Positions 1-12,030 are shown, numbered from the stretch's first letter. The stretch is 64,000 bases of DNA from Micrasema longulum (GCA_022494885.1 JAGVSM010003016.1:1-64000), one strand, 5' to 3'. Notes: a model not told the origin generated them from the sequence alone. Made by a program: numbers and translations.

Positions 1-40
1 AAGTTGTTTATTAAATACATATTCATCATATTGCAGCTAC

Positions 41-112
41 GAATGTGGAATGGTCCACTCATAAAGGAGGCAATAAAATTAGAGCGGTGAAAGGGTATTA
101 AAAGGGTTATCT
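41..112 (-). repeat. LINE C-terminal fragment (family LB)
   Basis: Read on the minus strand, this stretch encodes PFHRSNFIAS-like residues and matches, base for base with a few changes, the block at 4180-4260, which continues into a recognisable LINE C-terminus (PFHRTYFLASPFTVVAARL). It is a short orphan piece of the same element, cut at both ends. Too short to assign to a clade. Confidence 0.5.
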
Positions 113-1170
113 CGTTACTAGAACAAAAATATAGTTTATGTTGTAATATATGTTAGAAGAGCTCTCTCAGATAAACAGGTGAAGTGTGATTATTCCATAT
201 ATTGTGAAGAAATTATAGAATGTAAATGTTTCTTCTATGCCTGATACTGAGCCAGTGTAGTTGCATGTGGTATTCGGTATTATTATAAATTTTATAATTT
301 TATATTTTAAAAATTATTTCTGATTATCTTTTTTGCATTGTATTCTTTAGAATTTGGTTATTTATTACATTTACCTTTTTTTCTAGATTGTTATTCTATG
401 TCATAATAATTTGATCTATTTAATTTTACTATGTATTTTTATTGTTTTTTTTGTGGCTTGACACGGACATAGCCTAAAAAGCCTTAATAAGTTCATAAAT
501 ATTTAATTTTGTAATTTTGAATGAATAAATCAAATAAATAAATAAATTATGTTAGCAGGTTATGTATTATTGGTATCTAGGTATCTATTAATCTCCAGTT
601 GATTTCCTTTAGCAGGATTTTTACCTCGCTGAGTTGCAAATATCGATTAAAAAAAAATATCACTATAATCTCTTTCATTATGTTTTACTGTATTATTAAA
701 ATATATAAACCGAGGTGTTTTTATTGACATTTTTATCAAAATCACTTACTATGGAGTTTTATAAAAAAAACGAAAACCATATATATTAATAATTTGAGAT
801 AGGGACAAACGAATCTAGTAAATGTAAATTCACCCTAATTTTACCGTGCTGTTCAGATTAAGATGATATTTGTGAAATAGGCTATTCTCTGTCGGATATC
901 AGGCGGCTGGTTTATTTATTTGAAAATTCTTGTAATAATAAACATACTTTTGTATGTATACATTTTTCAGCAATATTCATGATAAATTTAAGAGAATATA
1001 CACTGCGTGAATTATCATCGTAGATATACATATATTTGTATCATAAAAAATGGGAAATTTTTCTACGTCGTGCCGTCCATTATTATCACGGCGCTTTTCA
1101 ATTTGCGGTGAATTTGTGTGAGATTCAAACAAATTATCGCATTTAAAAGGTAATAACGTTAAAGTTAAGG
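113..1170. other. AT-rich DNA without a recognised gene
   Basis: No coding signal. The part at about 440-550 ends in repeated AATAAA units (GAATAAATCAAATAAATAAA) like the 3' tails of the LINE remnants elsewhere in the window, so it may be an old LINE 3' end on the plus strand. Confidence 0.4.
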
Positions 1171-1500
1171 GTTGAGGGTTGAGGAAGCGAATACAATGGG
1201 GTGGTGAAAAATTGCGTCACATAATCTCTAATTTATATTCCGCTCGCGTATCACTTTATCAAACATCACGAAGTGTGTTGACGGACCGGGCGGGTACCCG
1301 AGCCCGGCATGGCGGGGTAGCGCCTCCCCCGGATGATGGATTTTCGTTTCTTTGTTTAATAAACATGACGCGCCTCGCAGTCATCTCCGAATGTCACTGC
1401 AGATGAGATGTCTCTCGATCCAGATAGGACGAAGAGTGACGGACCTGAAACACCTGTCTCCGATCGCCAGAAACATCATCATTTTTCACTGAAAAACGGA
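1171..1500. other. GC-richer island, function unknown
   Basis: Base composition changes sharply from the AT-rich surroundings, with runs such as GGACCGGGCGGGTACCCGAG and many CpG. A 75-codon plus-strand ORF (1179-1406) lies across it, but its start is in AT-rich DNA and it matches no family I know. It could be a conserved regulatory block, an unrecognised exon or a decayed repeat. I see no decisive splice sites. Confidence 0.35.
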
Positions 1501-2851
1501 AATTTTCTTAAGTCCAAGTGACAAGAGGCTATTACTGCTTATTGACATTAATAGATAGATGAAAATTATCATTTTTCTTATAACAAATCTTATTTATTGG
1601 AACTCCGTATATTTATTTTATTTACTGATGTAATTCACTTGAAACGAATATGTTAAAAAAAACATACAATAATAATTCTTCATTTTAATTATAAAAAGTT
1701 TACGTAAGCCGTAACCCCACTCCTCACAACCCACATCCCGTAAACACGTATTTTAGGCACATTTTTTTGGTGTTTTTAACCCCTTCGCGGTCCTTGATAA
1801 TACGTTATCCTACTTGCTGTAAGGATCATCATTCATACAAAAAGTATGGAAAAATCATATTTATTGCCAATGCTTTATTTTACAGACGCTCTAGTATATT
1901 GAACTGTTTTTCTATTTCGCTGCATTCAGTTCATAAAACTTTACAAATAAAATAATCTTCATTAATGAACATTCAAAAGTGGTAATTAGGTTGCACCAAT
2001 GTGCATCTATTCGATCATCGCGAAACGTTTTTGACAGGTTATGCTTTAGACTGTGTTTTCATGAGTGTTATCAATTAATTGTATACAAAAAAGGAAATTA
2101 ATAAAACTTGCATTATTATTTATCTTTGTAGCATAAAATAGTTCCTTTAAAACTTTAATAATACTTTTTTGATCGATAAAAAAATGTCTCTTCAGCATCT
2201 AGATTATTATGTTAAACTATAGCCACTTTTAAATCGAAAAAACAAGCCATTACTCTATAAATAATATTGTATTTAACTGTATTTCCATAAATATGTGTCA
2301 TTTTGTTAAAAAAAAATGCATTTAAACGTTTTATTTTACTTTAGTTTTGAAGTTGATATTTATGAAAGGATTCCGCCGATGAAAAATTAAGAATATTTCA
2401 TAACAATGCTCAGGTAAATTCAAAATTATTTTGATCGAAAAAAGGAAAATGTCTCCGTTTTTATGTGTTTTATTTATTAAACTTTTTTATTTAAGAGATT
2501 GTTCAAACGTCACCGTAATTTTCAACTTAAAAAAAAGAAGATGAATATAAAGTGGAGATACATATTTAGTGATATTTTGCGTCTTTGCCACCATGTATTT
2601 CCTTTTCCAAAAAATCTAATCCGTTGAATGCAATAATATATGAACACATATAAGTGTTTAAAATATAATTTCATAGTTCCCCAGAGTCTTGCCCTATAAA
2701 GGATTAAGTCAAAAAAGCACTACATATTTACAAACTGTAATTATGTGATCCCCAACAAAATCATCAGAAACCAAAATCCTAAACGAATGTTTATGACTCA
2801 ATGGCTAATCTTAGAAAAAAATCTTTAAAAAGAAACACAAATGGAGATAAG
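1501..2851. other. AT-rich DNA, nothing recognised
   Basis: No coding, RNA or repeat signal that I can support. Short ORFs here (such as 1767-1955) are low-complexity translations of AT-rich DNA. Confidence 0.5.
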
Positions 2852-2897
2852 TCCGCCTGGTAGTGTAGTGGTTGACGCATTCGCTTACCAATCCAAC
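2852..2897 (+). repeat. tRNA-like SINE head fragment
   Basis: Contains CCGCCTGGTAGTGTAGTGG followed by GACGCATTCGCTTACCA, which resembles the A-box half of a tRNA and the heads of SINE-1 and SINE-3 in this window. The B-box half is missing. It is a truncated SINE head rather than a tRNA gene. Confidence 0.5.
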
Positions 2898-3829
2898 TTA
2901 ACTAAGTACTCTTTTTTTTACTCTAATTTAAAAGCAATTCATTTTATTTAATTATTTGGTCAGAACCAAACTTTTTTTACTTAAAACATAATATAAGAAT
3001 GCTGTATTTTATACACCAATAAACAAAACATCAACCTACAGATAAAGGTCACATAGATTATAATATATAATATAAACTTGTGATTCTAATAAATTCCAAA
3101 TATCTACATCTACATTAAATTTATTAACCTGTTTCAAGTCATTCACCAAATGCGATTGATTTTCCGTTGTATGCGCATGTGTGCGTGTGCTAGATCATCT
3201 CATCATCATAAACATGTATGTATCTGTTACAATACGACCGTAGTGTGAATGGACCACCGAAGGTAATCTGATAACATAATAATATATTGAATAAGATTTA
3301 ATAGAATTCGTTATTTATTACTTTTTGTATTATAAATTTAAATTTTCTTGATATTTGAATTGGAGTGGCATAAAGATAATCATAAATTTACTTGGCAGAT
3401 AAAGATGTGCATAAGAGGATAAAACATATTTTCCATTAAACATATGAAAAATAAGAATAATATTTTCATTTATAATCAGATGATTTTGATTGTATTTTTC
3501 GTAAGAAACGAGGCAAAGTTTTTTGTCGTAATCTAAATCAGAATTTATAATCCCATTGTTAATATTTATTTCAATAAAAATTTTTTTTTTCAATTCAGAA
3601 AATTAAATAATTAAAACATTTTTGTTTTAGCTTAGGATTCAGGCGTAGTACTGAATATTTGTAAACAAAATATGCAGTGATTTAGTTGGCCGGCACGAGT
3701 ACTGATTATTTTTTTCAAATTTTCAATAGAAATCGTTATCCGACCATTAAAAATATATTCGTGCAAGTTGTTTTAACTATTTTTGAAGTGAAAACGTTAT
3801 TTTTATTTAAATAGTAGTATATTTTATTT
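2898..3829. other. AT-rich DNA, nothing recognised
   Basis: An 87-codon minus-strand ORF (3330-3593) is rich in Ile, Asn and Tyr, as expected by chance in AT-rich DNA. I do not call it a gene. Confidence 0.45.
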
Positions 3830-4262
3830 TACCACTTTATATACATATACAGCTTATATTCACATAAGAGCGGGCATATTGCCTTAAGGCAATTTCTTCC
3901 TACCTACCCAAACCGTTCAATTTGAGAAAATTACAAGTATATGAACATATTGAATCTTACAATTTTATACAAAATTAAAAACATAGATTAAAAAAATAAA
4001 AATACATACAAAAATTAACACTAAACTATGAAGAGAGGAGAGGGGATAGGAAGGAAAGAAGAAGGATAATGGACCAACTTAAATATTAAGATAGTGACTT
4101 TGGAATCTTGACTTAAATGTAAATAAAGAAGTGGCGTCTCTAACATTAGTGGGTAGATTATTTCACAATCGAGCGGCTACTACTGTAAAAGGGGAGGCAA
4201 GAAAATAAGTGCGATGAAAGGGTATTAAAATATCATCAACGTATCTAATTAAGTACTCACCT
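3830..4262 (-). repeat. LINE 3' end, family LB (copy 1)
   Basis: A 5'-truncated non-LTR retrotransposon on the minus strand. The right part encodes the end of ORF2 (ASPFTVVAARL, then after an in-frame stop NNLPTNVRDATSLFTFKSRF), matching the usual LINE C-terminus of the form LWNxLPxxVRxxxSLxxFKxxL. The left part is a 3' UTR with the hairpin-like GGGCATATTGCC...GGCAATTTCTTCC. The same layout returns at 35895-36365 (minus) and 52990-53415 (plus). The coding part is broken. Confidence 0.7.
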
Positions 4263-4479
4263 AACAATATACAATCTCTTAAAGTGCCGACAACTGTATA
4301 TTTTACAATAAGCATTTTTTTATATTCTCTTTCCTTATTCTGTATCAATCATAAATGTGAAATCTGTAGTAGGTCCTATTTCTTATTTAAATTGTTTTCT
4401 CTGAAAGACTGTATTTTTTTCAAAATAAATTACTTTTTAAAATCATTGTTCTTACGATTGGTTCGTTTACGGTAAGCAA

Positions 4480-4975
4480 ACCAGATAATCCAGATATCCT
4501 TCACAGCTCTCATATTATTGGTTCGTTCATGTGAACCAGTGACGTCATTCAAAGTAGTCCATTTTTATTATAATATTTTTGATGATTTTTTTCGTACATT
4601 TTCAAGAAACTTTGCAGTACAATTTAATGCTTTAATTTTTACCGAGATCAAGAAAAAAAAATTGTATCCAATTTCCTATAGAGTTAAAGTTCCTCATTGT
4701 AGACGAAGAACTAAAACTTTTAAAAAAAACATCGGCACATTACGAGAATATCAAAACAATATTATAAAACGAGACAAACACAGTCGAGACTACGAGAAAC
4801 CCGGGACTAAAATTATACAATAAATTACCAGACAAAACTAAATAAAAGACTCAGACAACCTTTCCAAAATATGTTTAAAATATTGTCATTAATAATAGAA
4901 TATGAATTTAAAAAAAATATATATTTGTTAAATAAATGTAAACCGTAAGGGTTTTTAAGTAAATTAAAAAAAAAA
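4480..4975 (+). pseudogene. LINE 3' end, family LD (copy 1)
   Basis: The last ~150 bp before the A-rich tail (4820-4975) match 62775-62960 closely, including CTCAGACAACCTTTCCAAAA, GAATATGAATTTA and GTAAGGGTTT. Just upstream the plus strand reads RETRTKI and then YNKLPDKTK across a frameshift, the usual end of Jockey/CR1-type ORF2 proteins. A 101-codon ORF (4518-4823) covers part of it, but its N-terminal part is not LINE-like. The segment 4505-4720 also resembles 21040-21200 (shared GTGACGT, TTCAAAGTAGT). Dead and 5'-truncated. Confidence 0.6.
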
Positions 4976-5524
4976 AAACAAATTCTTAATTTTTATTATG
5001 GCCAATTAAATAGGTACTTAATATGTGTAGGTATTTATTTTATCAGTAAAACGTATTATCCTTGCAAGATGTGATACGCTGATACTGCGTTTAAAATATT
5101 GTGTGTCGCGTTTTATGGGGTGTTGAAAGGCCGTCTGCAAAGCCAGAGGTCAGAGCAATAAATTAGAACAAATAATATTATGGGCCCGGTACCAGCACCC
5201 CACACGGACGCCTGCGGGTACTGCCTATGCACTATACCTACACCCTACTACAGAAATACTATTGAGGTGTGTATAGAGTATGGACACAGTATACTCATAA
5301 CTGCGGACAGGTGTGACCAACAAGCTTCAGAATAAAAAAACAAATTTCATTTATTAATTCATGGCAATAACAATTCTGAAGTCACTGATATTTTTAACAT
5401 AAAGTATAGTTTATATAAATCAACTCTATTTTATAATTTCAAAGATGGTGAACTGTAAAAAAGGTTACTTTTGTATCGGTACTTCAGTGTATTTACGTGT
5501 ATACTTAATTTTCTAATTAAACCC
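4976..5524. other. Intergenic; small GC patch near 5170-5290
   Basis: Mostly AT-rich. The patch at 5170-5290 (GGGCCCGGTACCAGCACCCC and onward) stands out in composition and contains no long ORF. I see no repeat partner for it in this window. Confidence 0.4.
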
Positions 5525-5775
5525 ATAACAACAGAGATAAATAAAATTTTAGAGAAGGTAATATAGAAGTCTCGGCATCTACAGGGCTTATGACCTGTCA
5601 TTGACTGGTTTAAGTGGCCACTTTACACACTGTGTAACATTCACCATCTGCCCAAATCTTTTTTTTTTTATTTATCTCTGTTGTCATATGTTAATATTAA
5701 CGGCTCCCCAGGGAGTTGAATCCAGTCCTTGTCTACAAAAATTTAGACAAACTCAAAATATTGTTAATTTTCTAA
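5525..5775. repeat. Inverted-repeat element IR-A, copy 1 (partial)
   Basis: First of about ten copies of a family built from the same blocks: CAACAGAGATRAA, AGAGAAGGTAATATAGAAGT, GGCATCTACAGGGCTTATGA, TTAAGTGGCCACTTTACACA, and an outer block GCTCCCCAGGGAGTTGAATC followed by GTCCTTGTCTACAAAAATTT. Here the inner part jumps straight to the outer right block, so the middle is deleted. Non-autonomous; no protein is encoded. Confidence 0.65.
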
Positions 5776-6124
5776 TTATTTTAATTATACATATATTTTT
5801 TGATTTAAAAGAATTGTGGATTTGATATACTTAAAAAAAGGAAATCTTTACTTTTTAAAATTTAAAATTTTAGTTGCAAACATTGTTAAATGTTTTTATT
5901 ATTTAAATTTTTGTTACTTTATTTTTTATGATCTATATCTGAGCATGTTCTTTAAATAAAACTACTCTGTTATAGTCGAAAACACCCGTCTAGGCTTCTG
6001 TTTCAATTTTGCACACAGAAATGTATTTTTTATCTGCCTGGAGACAGATCAAAAATGCAATACTATGTGGTTAAAAAGTATATAGAGAATCATCTATTTT
6101 TTTTTACTGGTTAATATAAATATT
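5776..6124. other. AT-rich DNA, nothing recognised
   Basis: Only AT-rich sequence between two repeats. Confidence 0.5.
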
Positions 6125-6362
6125 AGGTAGTTTGACTTGTAGCGTATTGGTCAGTTTGTTTGTTTACCGCGCAAAAATCCTCGGATTCAACTCCAGACAT
6201 GAAATGTTTATTTCAAATGTGTTGTCCCACTACAATATTTCAAATTCCCTAGACTGGTTCCTGAAGCGTACCGATCATCTTTCTTTTATAAAAAGAATCA
6301 AGATTGGTGTACCAATGCAGTACCCTATACACCACGGTGCGGAAAGGTAAAAATGATGTTGA
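6125..6362 (+). repeat. SINE-3, copy 1
   Basis: A diverged tRNA-like head (GTAGCGTATTGGTCAG, B-box-like GGATTCAACTCC) is followed by the body shared with the other SINE-3 copies: CAATATTTCAAATTCCCTAG, ACTGGTTCCTGAAGC, CCGATCATCTT. The end, GTGCGGAAAGG before AATGATGTTGATTA, matches the copy at 60215-60432 (GTGCGGAAAGGAGAATGATG). Confidence 0.7.
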
Positions 6363-6461
6363 TTAAGACTGTGAAGTAAATGAAGATTAGTATTTTGATA
6401 GCGTGTTACAGGAAATGTCCCATGCATGAACACTGCGCGTGTCCCATTCAAGGAAATGTGT

Positions 6462-6634
6462 GATTTTTAGAAAAACCAATAAGATTATAGTTTTGATAGC
6501 CGTTTTCAACGAGTTCTAAATAACTTACTACTAGAAAATGGGAATCAAGTTGAAGTAGAGTGGAGTTCGAACCTCGAAACTGTGATCCTTGAGTCCGCGA
6601 CCACAGACCACAGCCATGGGACCACAGCCCGGTT
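6462..6634 (-). repeat. SINE-2, copy 1
   Basis: The minus strand reads CGGGCTGTGGTCCCATGGCT, GCGGACTC, GGTTCGAACTCCACTCTAC (B-box), then CAACTTGATTCCCATTTTCT and AACTCGTTGAAAACGGC. This is the same order as the plus-strand copies at 51854-52043 and 62296-62489. The head is tRNA-like with a Pol III B-box. Confidence 0.75.
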
Positions 6635-6649
6635 CAATTTGTTAAATCT

Positions 6650-7414
6650 TAAATTAAAATATCCTTATAGAATCATTCTCAAATATTGTACCATATATTA
6701 TATTAATCGATGCACCTGCTACATCTGAAATTAAATTGAAACAAATTACCACAATGAAAATTGTTATTTAACCAAAAAACTTGAAAAACGTCTATCTAGC
6801 TCGCTTCATTTCCAGCAGAGTCCTGCGGTTAAAAGTAAATACCTCTTTTATTGTGGTGCTGATGTAGCGTGTTTTTTTTTGTTGAGGCAGCAACTTTGGC
6901 TAGGAGAGGATTGTCCCATTCATGGTCTGTTCCGTTAATGGGTACTCTCCCCTATGCCTTTAATATTCCTTTTTAAAAAAAAATAGTTTAAATATTTAAC
7001 AATTCATTTTTTTGTTGTTTAATATTTATTAAAATAAGATATCAAATAACCAATATGATCATAAAAATTGATGGGTGTGCTTGTACCCATTTATTTATAG
7101 AAAGTATTTCTATTGTCTTTCTGTGCTGTGAGTGAAATTTATTTAATACGTTAGTATTTATTTGTTAACTTTATTTTAATGCAATTAATATAAACAAGCA
7201 TTTCAGACAATTATAATAAGCATATTAGATAAACTGTGTGATCTGACAGATTTTTAAGTATATTATACGAGTACATATGTAATTAGTTGATATGTATATG
7301 AATAAAGGAAAACCATTTGCGGTTTCGTGATTTATGTAAACATTTTAGTTTCGAGAAAAGTTCTTTGTAGTGGTAACGCATTAATTATGTCACATTATTA
7401 TTTTATCCACAAAA
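6650..7414. other. AT-rich DNA, nothing recognised
   Basis: A short GC-richer piece (about 6880-6960) has no repeat partner that I can see. No coding signal. Confidence 0.45.
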
Positions 7415-7442
7415 TTAGTATTTCATTCCCCTGGATCTGCGG

Positions 7443-7784
7443 ATGGATGGAGGTGTTATGTGTAAAGCGGAAAGATGCGATAAAGTCGTTTGTTGCATGG
7501 TGTTGAAAAATAAATCCGGTACGACACCAGGATCGCAGAAATATAAGGCGGGGAAACAAATTACTCTGCATTTCAGGCAGATCCCCGGAGCGAGATACCC
7601 GGAGTACATGCTGAACGAAGAGGTGGCGAAAGCTGCCGGAGGGCTAGGTGTCGCGACCCGACTAAATAAACCAGACGTATTCATGAATTTAGTACCACCG
7701 CACCGACGCAATAAGGTTCGAGAAGTCGCGTTGAATACTCAATTAAAATACATTATTTGTGGCGAGGTTTTTAGACGTGTATAG
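7443..7784 (+). CDS. Unrecognised ORF of 113 codons in a GC-richer island
   Basis: The plus-strand ORF translates to a basic protein (MDGGVMCKAERCDKVVCC at the N-terminus, PPHRRNKVREVALNTQLKY near the C-terminus) with a more normal residue mix than the AT-rich ORFs around it. I recognise no family, signal peptide or membrane segment. The minus strand is also open over much of it (7415-7711), which weakens the case for either frame. There is no clear promoter or poly(A) signal. It could be an exon fragment of a host gene, a decayed element, or chance in a GC island. Low confidence. Confidence 0.2.
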   Translation: MDGGVMCKAERCDKVVCCMVLKNKSGTTPGSQKYKAGKQITLHFRQIPGARYPEYMLNEEVAKAAGGLGVATRLNKPDVFMNLVPPHRRNKVREVALNTQLKYIICGEVFRRV

Positions 7785-8214
7785 GAAATGAGATCAATAC
7801 AATTTAGACTCTGAACATCTTTGGCTCACTATGTTCCCCTAATCACGAAATGAGAAATAAAAGTTTAACTTGGATCTCACCAACATTGATGCACGTTGCA
7901 TCGCTACAATGTTACCAAACAGTGGTTGAAGAATGATTAAATCAGAGCATTTCCAGAATTTTTTAGAAATAAAAAATGATATTCTGATCTTCCGATTCTC
8001 AGATAATACAGTTGTAAATGTTTCTAATTATGTGCCACTTAGTACAAAGTTATTTGTGTTGCCGGGAATTTTATCGCCCAGAAACCTCCTGGTTCAATTG
8101 ACATGTTACTCGCTTCATGTTCTTGACGCTTGTTGCTATTTGCCTTTCCTATTTATCATTTGATACGGACTCGCAATCACTGAGCAGCTAAAGTATATAA
8201 ATAAATAACGGAGA
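7785..8214. other. Intergenic, nothing recognised
   Basis: A 76-codon ORF (7933-8163) has no recognisable features. I leave it uncalled. Confidence 0.4.
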
Positions 8215-8430
8215 GAGATAATGCATCAGTTGGATGTCTGCAGAACACGAGGTACACGGGGTGCAATTAATTCCCTGTGGGAACTGAGAGCCCGCAGTAC
8301 CGAGACCGTATGGCTTCACCTATCGGGAGTGCATAGAGAGTAAGGAGTAAGGAGACCCCGTGTTAGGTGTTACGAGGCGCGATCAATTATCCTGCATCCC
8401 GCGTCCATAGAACATTCGAGGAATTTGATA
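8215..8430. other. GC-richer island
   Basis: Sequence such as GAACTGAGAGCCCGCAGTAC and GGAGACCCCGTGTTAGGTG stands out from the AT-rich flanks. No long ORF and no repeat partner in the window. It could be a regulatory block or an exon. Confidence 0.35.
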
Positions 8431-8480
8431 CAGACAAGTGCTTTATTGCTTGAAATATTGTTCGAGATATCGATCAACTA

Positions 8481-8510
8481 TTTGGTTTGTTTCGTGTAGG
8501 TAAGGCCAGT
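8481..8510 (+). promoter_or_regulatory. Splice-like AG/GTAAG junction, weak
   Basis: GGTTTGTTTCGTGTAG is followed at once by GTAAGGCC (junction after 8499). An acceptor-like and a donor-like signal abut, but the pyrimidine tract is interrupted by G. It could equally be chance. Confidence 0.2.
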
Positions 8511-9115
8511 AAGGGTGATTTATTGAAACGAAGCATGTGAATATTGTAAATATCATGTTATTATTTTATTTGAATGCATTCTTTATATGAATATACCACA
8601 AAGTCAATGTTTATTATTTGTATGGTAAAAAACTATTGCTTATTAATCAAAATATACTAAATTACGATTCAAAAAGATTTTATCGGCGAGGCGGATTTTG
8701 TCAGCCCGGAAACAAAAATATTATGTTTTCAACATATATCAACACAGATCTATCTAGCTGAACAAGCGCATAAGAACTTTGTCATTATACATATGTATAA
8801 CAAAAAAAAATCAACATGAATTAGGTACATATGCGTGAGAATTACCCTCTTGTTTAATAAGAATTAAAATAACGCTGAAAATGTGTTCCAAAACATATAG
8901 TATCAGATAGATGTTAGAGGTTAGTTAGGTACCTTATGCGCCACTAAGTGACGTGGGTTCAAATCAGAACAATAATGAGCGCTTTAAAACAAACATAGCA
9001 TATCCAAAACTATTCGGTCAACATAGCAAGGGTCAAGATTTTAAAAATACTTTCTTTACGATGTTAGTTTTGTTTTTAGCCACAATTTTTTTCTTAATTT
9101 CAAAGGATATGAAAT
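8511..9115. other. AT-rich DNA, nothing recognised
   Basis: A faint tRNA-like piece at about 8925-8975 (GGTTCAAATCAGAAC) may be a SINE relic, but it is too degraded to call. Confidence 0.4.
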
Positions 9116-9330
9116 AAAAAACCAATGAAAATTCCGGTTTTCCAGTGACGTGGGAAAAGCCCCAGGAAAACATACGCGAGCACGGGTTTTCTGAAGCAAC
9201 AGTGACAACAGCCTCGCGCCAGCCTCCGGAAAGTGGAGGGGGGTTGGCCCCGCCTCCCAGGGAGTGACGGAGGGAATACAAGAGTTAGCGGGCGAGTAAC
9301 GTCATCTGATACCTCCAAGATGCGATGTGC
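9116..9330. other. GC-richer island
   Basis: Contains GGAAAGTGGAGGGGGGTTGG and CCCGCCTCCCAGGGAGTGAC. Two overlapping minus-strand ORFs (82 and 72 codons) run through it in different frames, and neither is recognisable. The function is unknown. Confidence 0.35.
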
Positions 9331-11021
9331 GCCTGGTTAATATTGGCAGACAGAATATATTGTGTCGTCACTATATGATGATATATTTCTTTCGCGAATG
9401 ATTTTAAGCCAATTTAATCATTTATCAATTATTAATTTAATGATCTCTGTGCATGTTTTGTAAAATATAAAAATATTTGATTAAGATTGAAACACTACCA
9501 TAACTATTATTGTAAACATGAAATGTTCAATAATATTGTGTATTCGCAATTAATTTAATTGTTAATAAAAATGAATGTTTTCGAGGACACGCATAAATTT
9601 CTCGAAGACTCGGCAATCCTGACATCTTTCCATAAAGTACAGAATATGTGCTTAGCAAAATAAAGATCTTTTTTATGAAAGCCAATAAGAATTTTAATGC
9701 CCCGTATCTTACATCCCATCTCGCCCACTTTGTATCCGGCCTATTGATGTATTACTTCCCAAATAAGTTGGCCCAAAATGGCCCTTAAAAATACAATGTC
9801 CAATAAAAGGAATATGAACTTCATAATATTATTATACCGATCGGAATCTCGAACTAACAATCACGAACGTGGCTGCTCGCCGGAGTATTTACAAGATAAA
9901 ACATGTTTATTTTCCTTTTATTACAAAATTACAGATGGCAGATAGCCCACCCCCGCCCCCTCCTCGGCCCCATAGCCCTGACAGCAATATTGAACTCCGA
10001 TACCGACGAATTATTACTTACTCCTTAAATCTTTCTGTTGGAAAGCTGTTAACTTACTAATCGAAGCTAGAAAAAAATATCGGACCCGCGCCGCAATTAT
10101 AAAGGCTATCTTCATCGGTACATACCGAGACGGTAAACTTTACTTCTGTGCTATTTCTACCTACCTCGGTATGTTCTACCGACTCGTCGTCTCGAATCAA
10201 ACGATCGATTCCAACCAATGAATGACATCGAAAATTTAATCCGCGTTCCTTACTGAATTAAAATAATTCTCATTTATATTTTAATAGGCTTCTGAGATAA
10301 AAAGTGGCCACTCCAACGCGATTATAAACTCCATTAAATCTCAATTCAAGCAAAAAATGCTTGCTTGAAGATGATTTTTATATGACTTTTGGCAATCACC
10401 AAGACGGTATACTTAACTTTCGTCTGTATTTATCTACCGAGCGATTACAAAACCCGCTCTTTTAACATCTCGATACGTTCACTCAGGAAGATAGTAAAAC
10501 AGATGGAAAAAATATAATAACTAAATCTATTTTATACGGATGAAACATTTGAGGCTAGATGCTTTTATATGTTATTAAGGCAGCGTCTAACCAGTCTAGC
10601 CACTACCACACCCCTTCGTTTTCAGAACTGACAGTTATGTCAGAATTTAATTCGACTTCAAAATTGACTTATTTTCCTATCATATTTTTAATATGCTTCA
10701 AAGAAAAAAAGTGCCAAACTCAGAAACATAAAAAAATTCAAAAAATCGCAATTAAAGGAAAAATTGCTCGGTGGAGCAAAATTTTAGTATTTTTAAATGC
10801 GTCGATATGTGTACCGAGAAGTACTAGACCCGTCGATAAATTTATTTTTAGTGTGAGATTGTTGCTTTATTTTGTACGACTCTTCGTTGTCTAATGAATA
10901 AATAAAAAATATCGAAATTTCAAAAAAAAAATTTCTTCCAAGGAAGACTTCTGAAAAAAATAAATAAAAAGTGCAGATCTAATAAATATAATAATAATTG
11001 CGCCCCATTAGGACCATTACT
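9331..11021. other. AT-rich DNA, nothing firmly recognised
   Basis: Includes a C-rich run (CCCACCCCCGCCCCCTCCTC near 9948-9967) and several short ORFs (up to 111 codons at 10559-10894) with no recognisable family. Confidence 0.4.
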
Positions 11022-11115
11022 CTACTTTATTGTATTTGGCCAACGAGGGACACGTAAAGAAGTTTGAAATACCCCAAAAAAGAGCAATGAGAGTTATCTT
11101 CAAAAAGGGGGAAAT
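11022..11115 (+). repeat. LINE RT C-terminal scrap
   Basis: One plus-strand frame reads LANEGHVKKFEIPQKRAMRV, the pattern found in Jockey/CR1-type reverse transcriptases just after the YGxxxW region (…LQxxQNRAxRxI). About 90 bp survive; both sides are AT-rich and unrecognised. Confidence 0.5.
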
Positions 11116-11689
11116 ATAATATTATTCTGTGTTTTTCTTAGAGTTAATAATTTTGTGAACGAATATCATTGTATTGTAATGTATTATTTTTTTTATAAAA
11201 TGTATTTTTTATTAATTTAACATGGACTTTTCCCTTGTGCATCAGTTTTTTTCCTCAGGAATATTCTTGGAGGTATGTTTTATAATATGTTGAATTTATT
11301 TCAATTTTGCTGCAGTGGTAGTTGGTGTGTGGTTCATGAATCCTTATCAGCAAATTTTCAGGTTCTTCTCCAAATTGAAATAAAACAACCTTTTTTACAA
11401 CCTTGGAAAGGGCAATAAAATTATTTTAAAATTTAAAAAAAATAATTGGACTTATATGAGGATTTTAATATTAAGACATTCATGTGTTGAAATTATTGTA
11501 CGATCATTGTTTTTGTACTGTTAAGACCAATTAAATAAAAAATTAGCGAATAAGAAAATATTTGAACTGGATGAAAATAAAAAAGAGACTGTTGTATAAT
11601 GTATTTGTATTTATGTACATAATATATACATAAATATACGTTTTCCATCTGTGCGAGCGTATGCAATAGTGATTATCAGATAATCCCAT
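11116..11689. other. AT-rich DNA, nothing recognised
   Basis: No coding or repeat signal that I can support. Confidence 0.5.
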
Positions 11690-11965
11690 AGAACTCATTG
11701 GTCAGGCAGGTACCATTCTCTAGTCAGCGTTGATGAACACAATAGGCTATAAGTCCGCGTTAAACTGCATCTCTCCGCCGGTCCCGCCTTCTCGTCACGA
11801 CCGCCTTTCAACTGCCTTTCAGCATCACCGATAACCCACCCTCGGAATACCCCCTGCACCTACAAGCAGTACCCCGGGCTGTCCCAGTTAACCCCGGCAC
11901 GGAGAATTTATACGGCGAACGTGCTCCATAAAGGATTAGCAGAAAAGGTGAGCGCGTGAAACTAT
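11690..11965. other. GC-richer island ending in a donor-like site
   Basis: A GC-rich block with long pyrimidine-rich runs (CACCCTCGGAATACCCCCTG and similar). One plus-strand frame stays open from about 11763 to 11935 and includes PPSEYPLHLQAVPRAVPVNP, but it has no ATG. At its right end AGAAAAGGTGAGCG resembles a 5' splice site, which leaves open an exon. A conserved non-coding block is as likely. No family recognised. Confidence 0.3.
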
Positions 11966-12002
11966 TGTACAATCATAGATGATGTAGTAGAAATCAGTGG
12001 CG

Positions 12003-12030
12003 AATGGTGATTTTATTTACAGGTAAGCTA
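12003..12030 (+). promoter_or_regulatory. Recursive-splice-like motif, moderate
   Basis: GATTTTATTTACAG is followed directly by GTAAGC (junction after 12022): an acceptor and a donor with no exon between them. The pyrimidine tract is short. See the stronger minus-strand example at 26151-26185. Confidence 0.25.

Noticed and set aside
1179..1406. 75-codon ORF in the first GC island
   Set aside because: It starts in AT-rich DNA, has no recognisable domain, and codon usage changes halfway. Reported only as a GC island.
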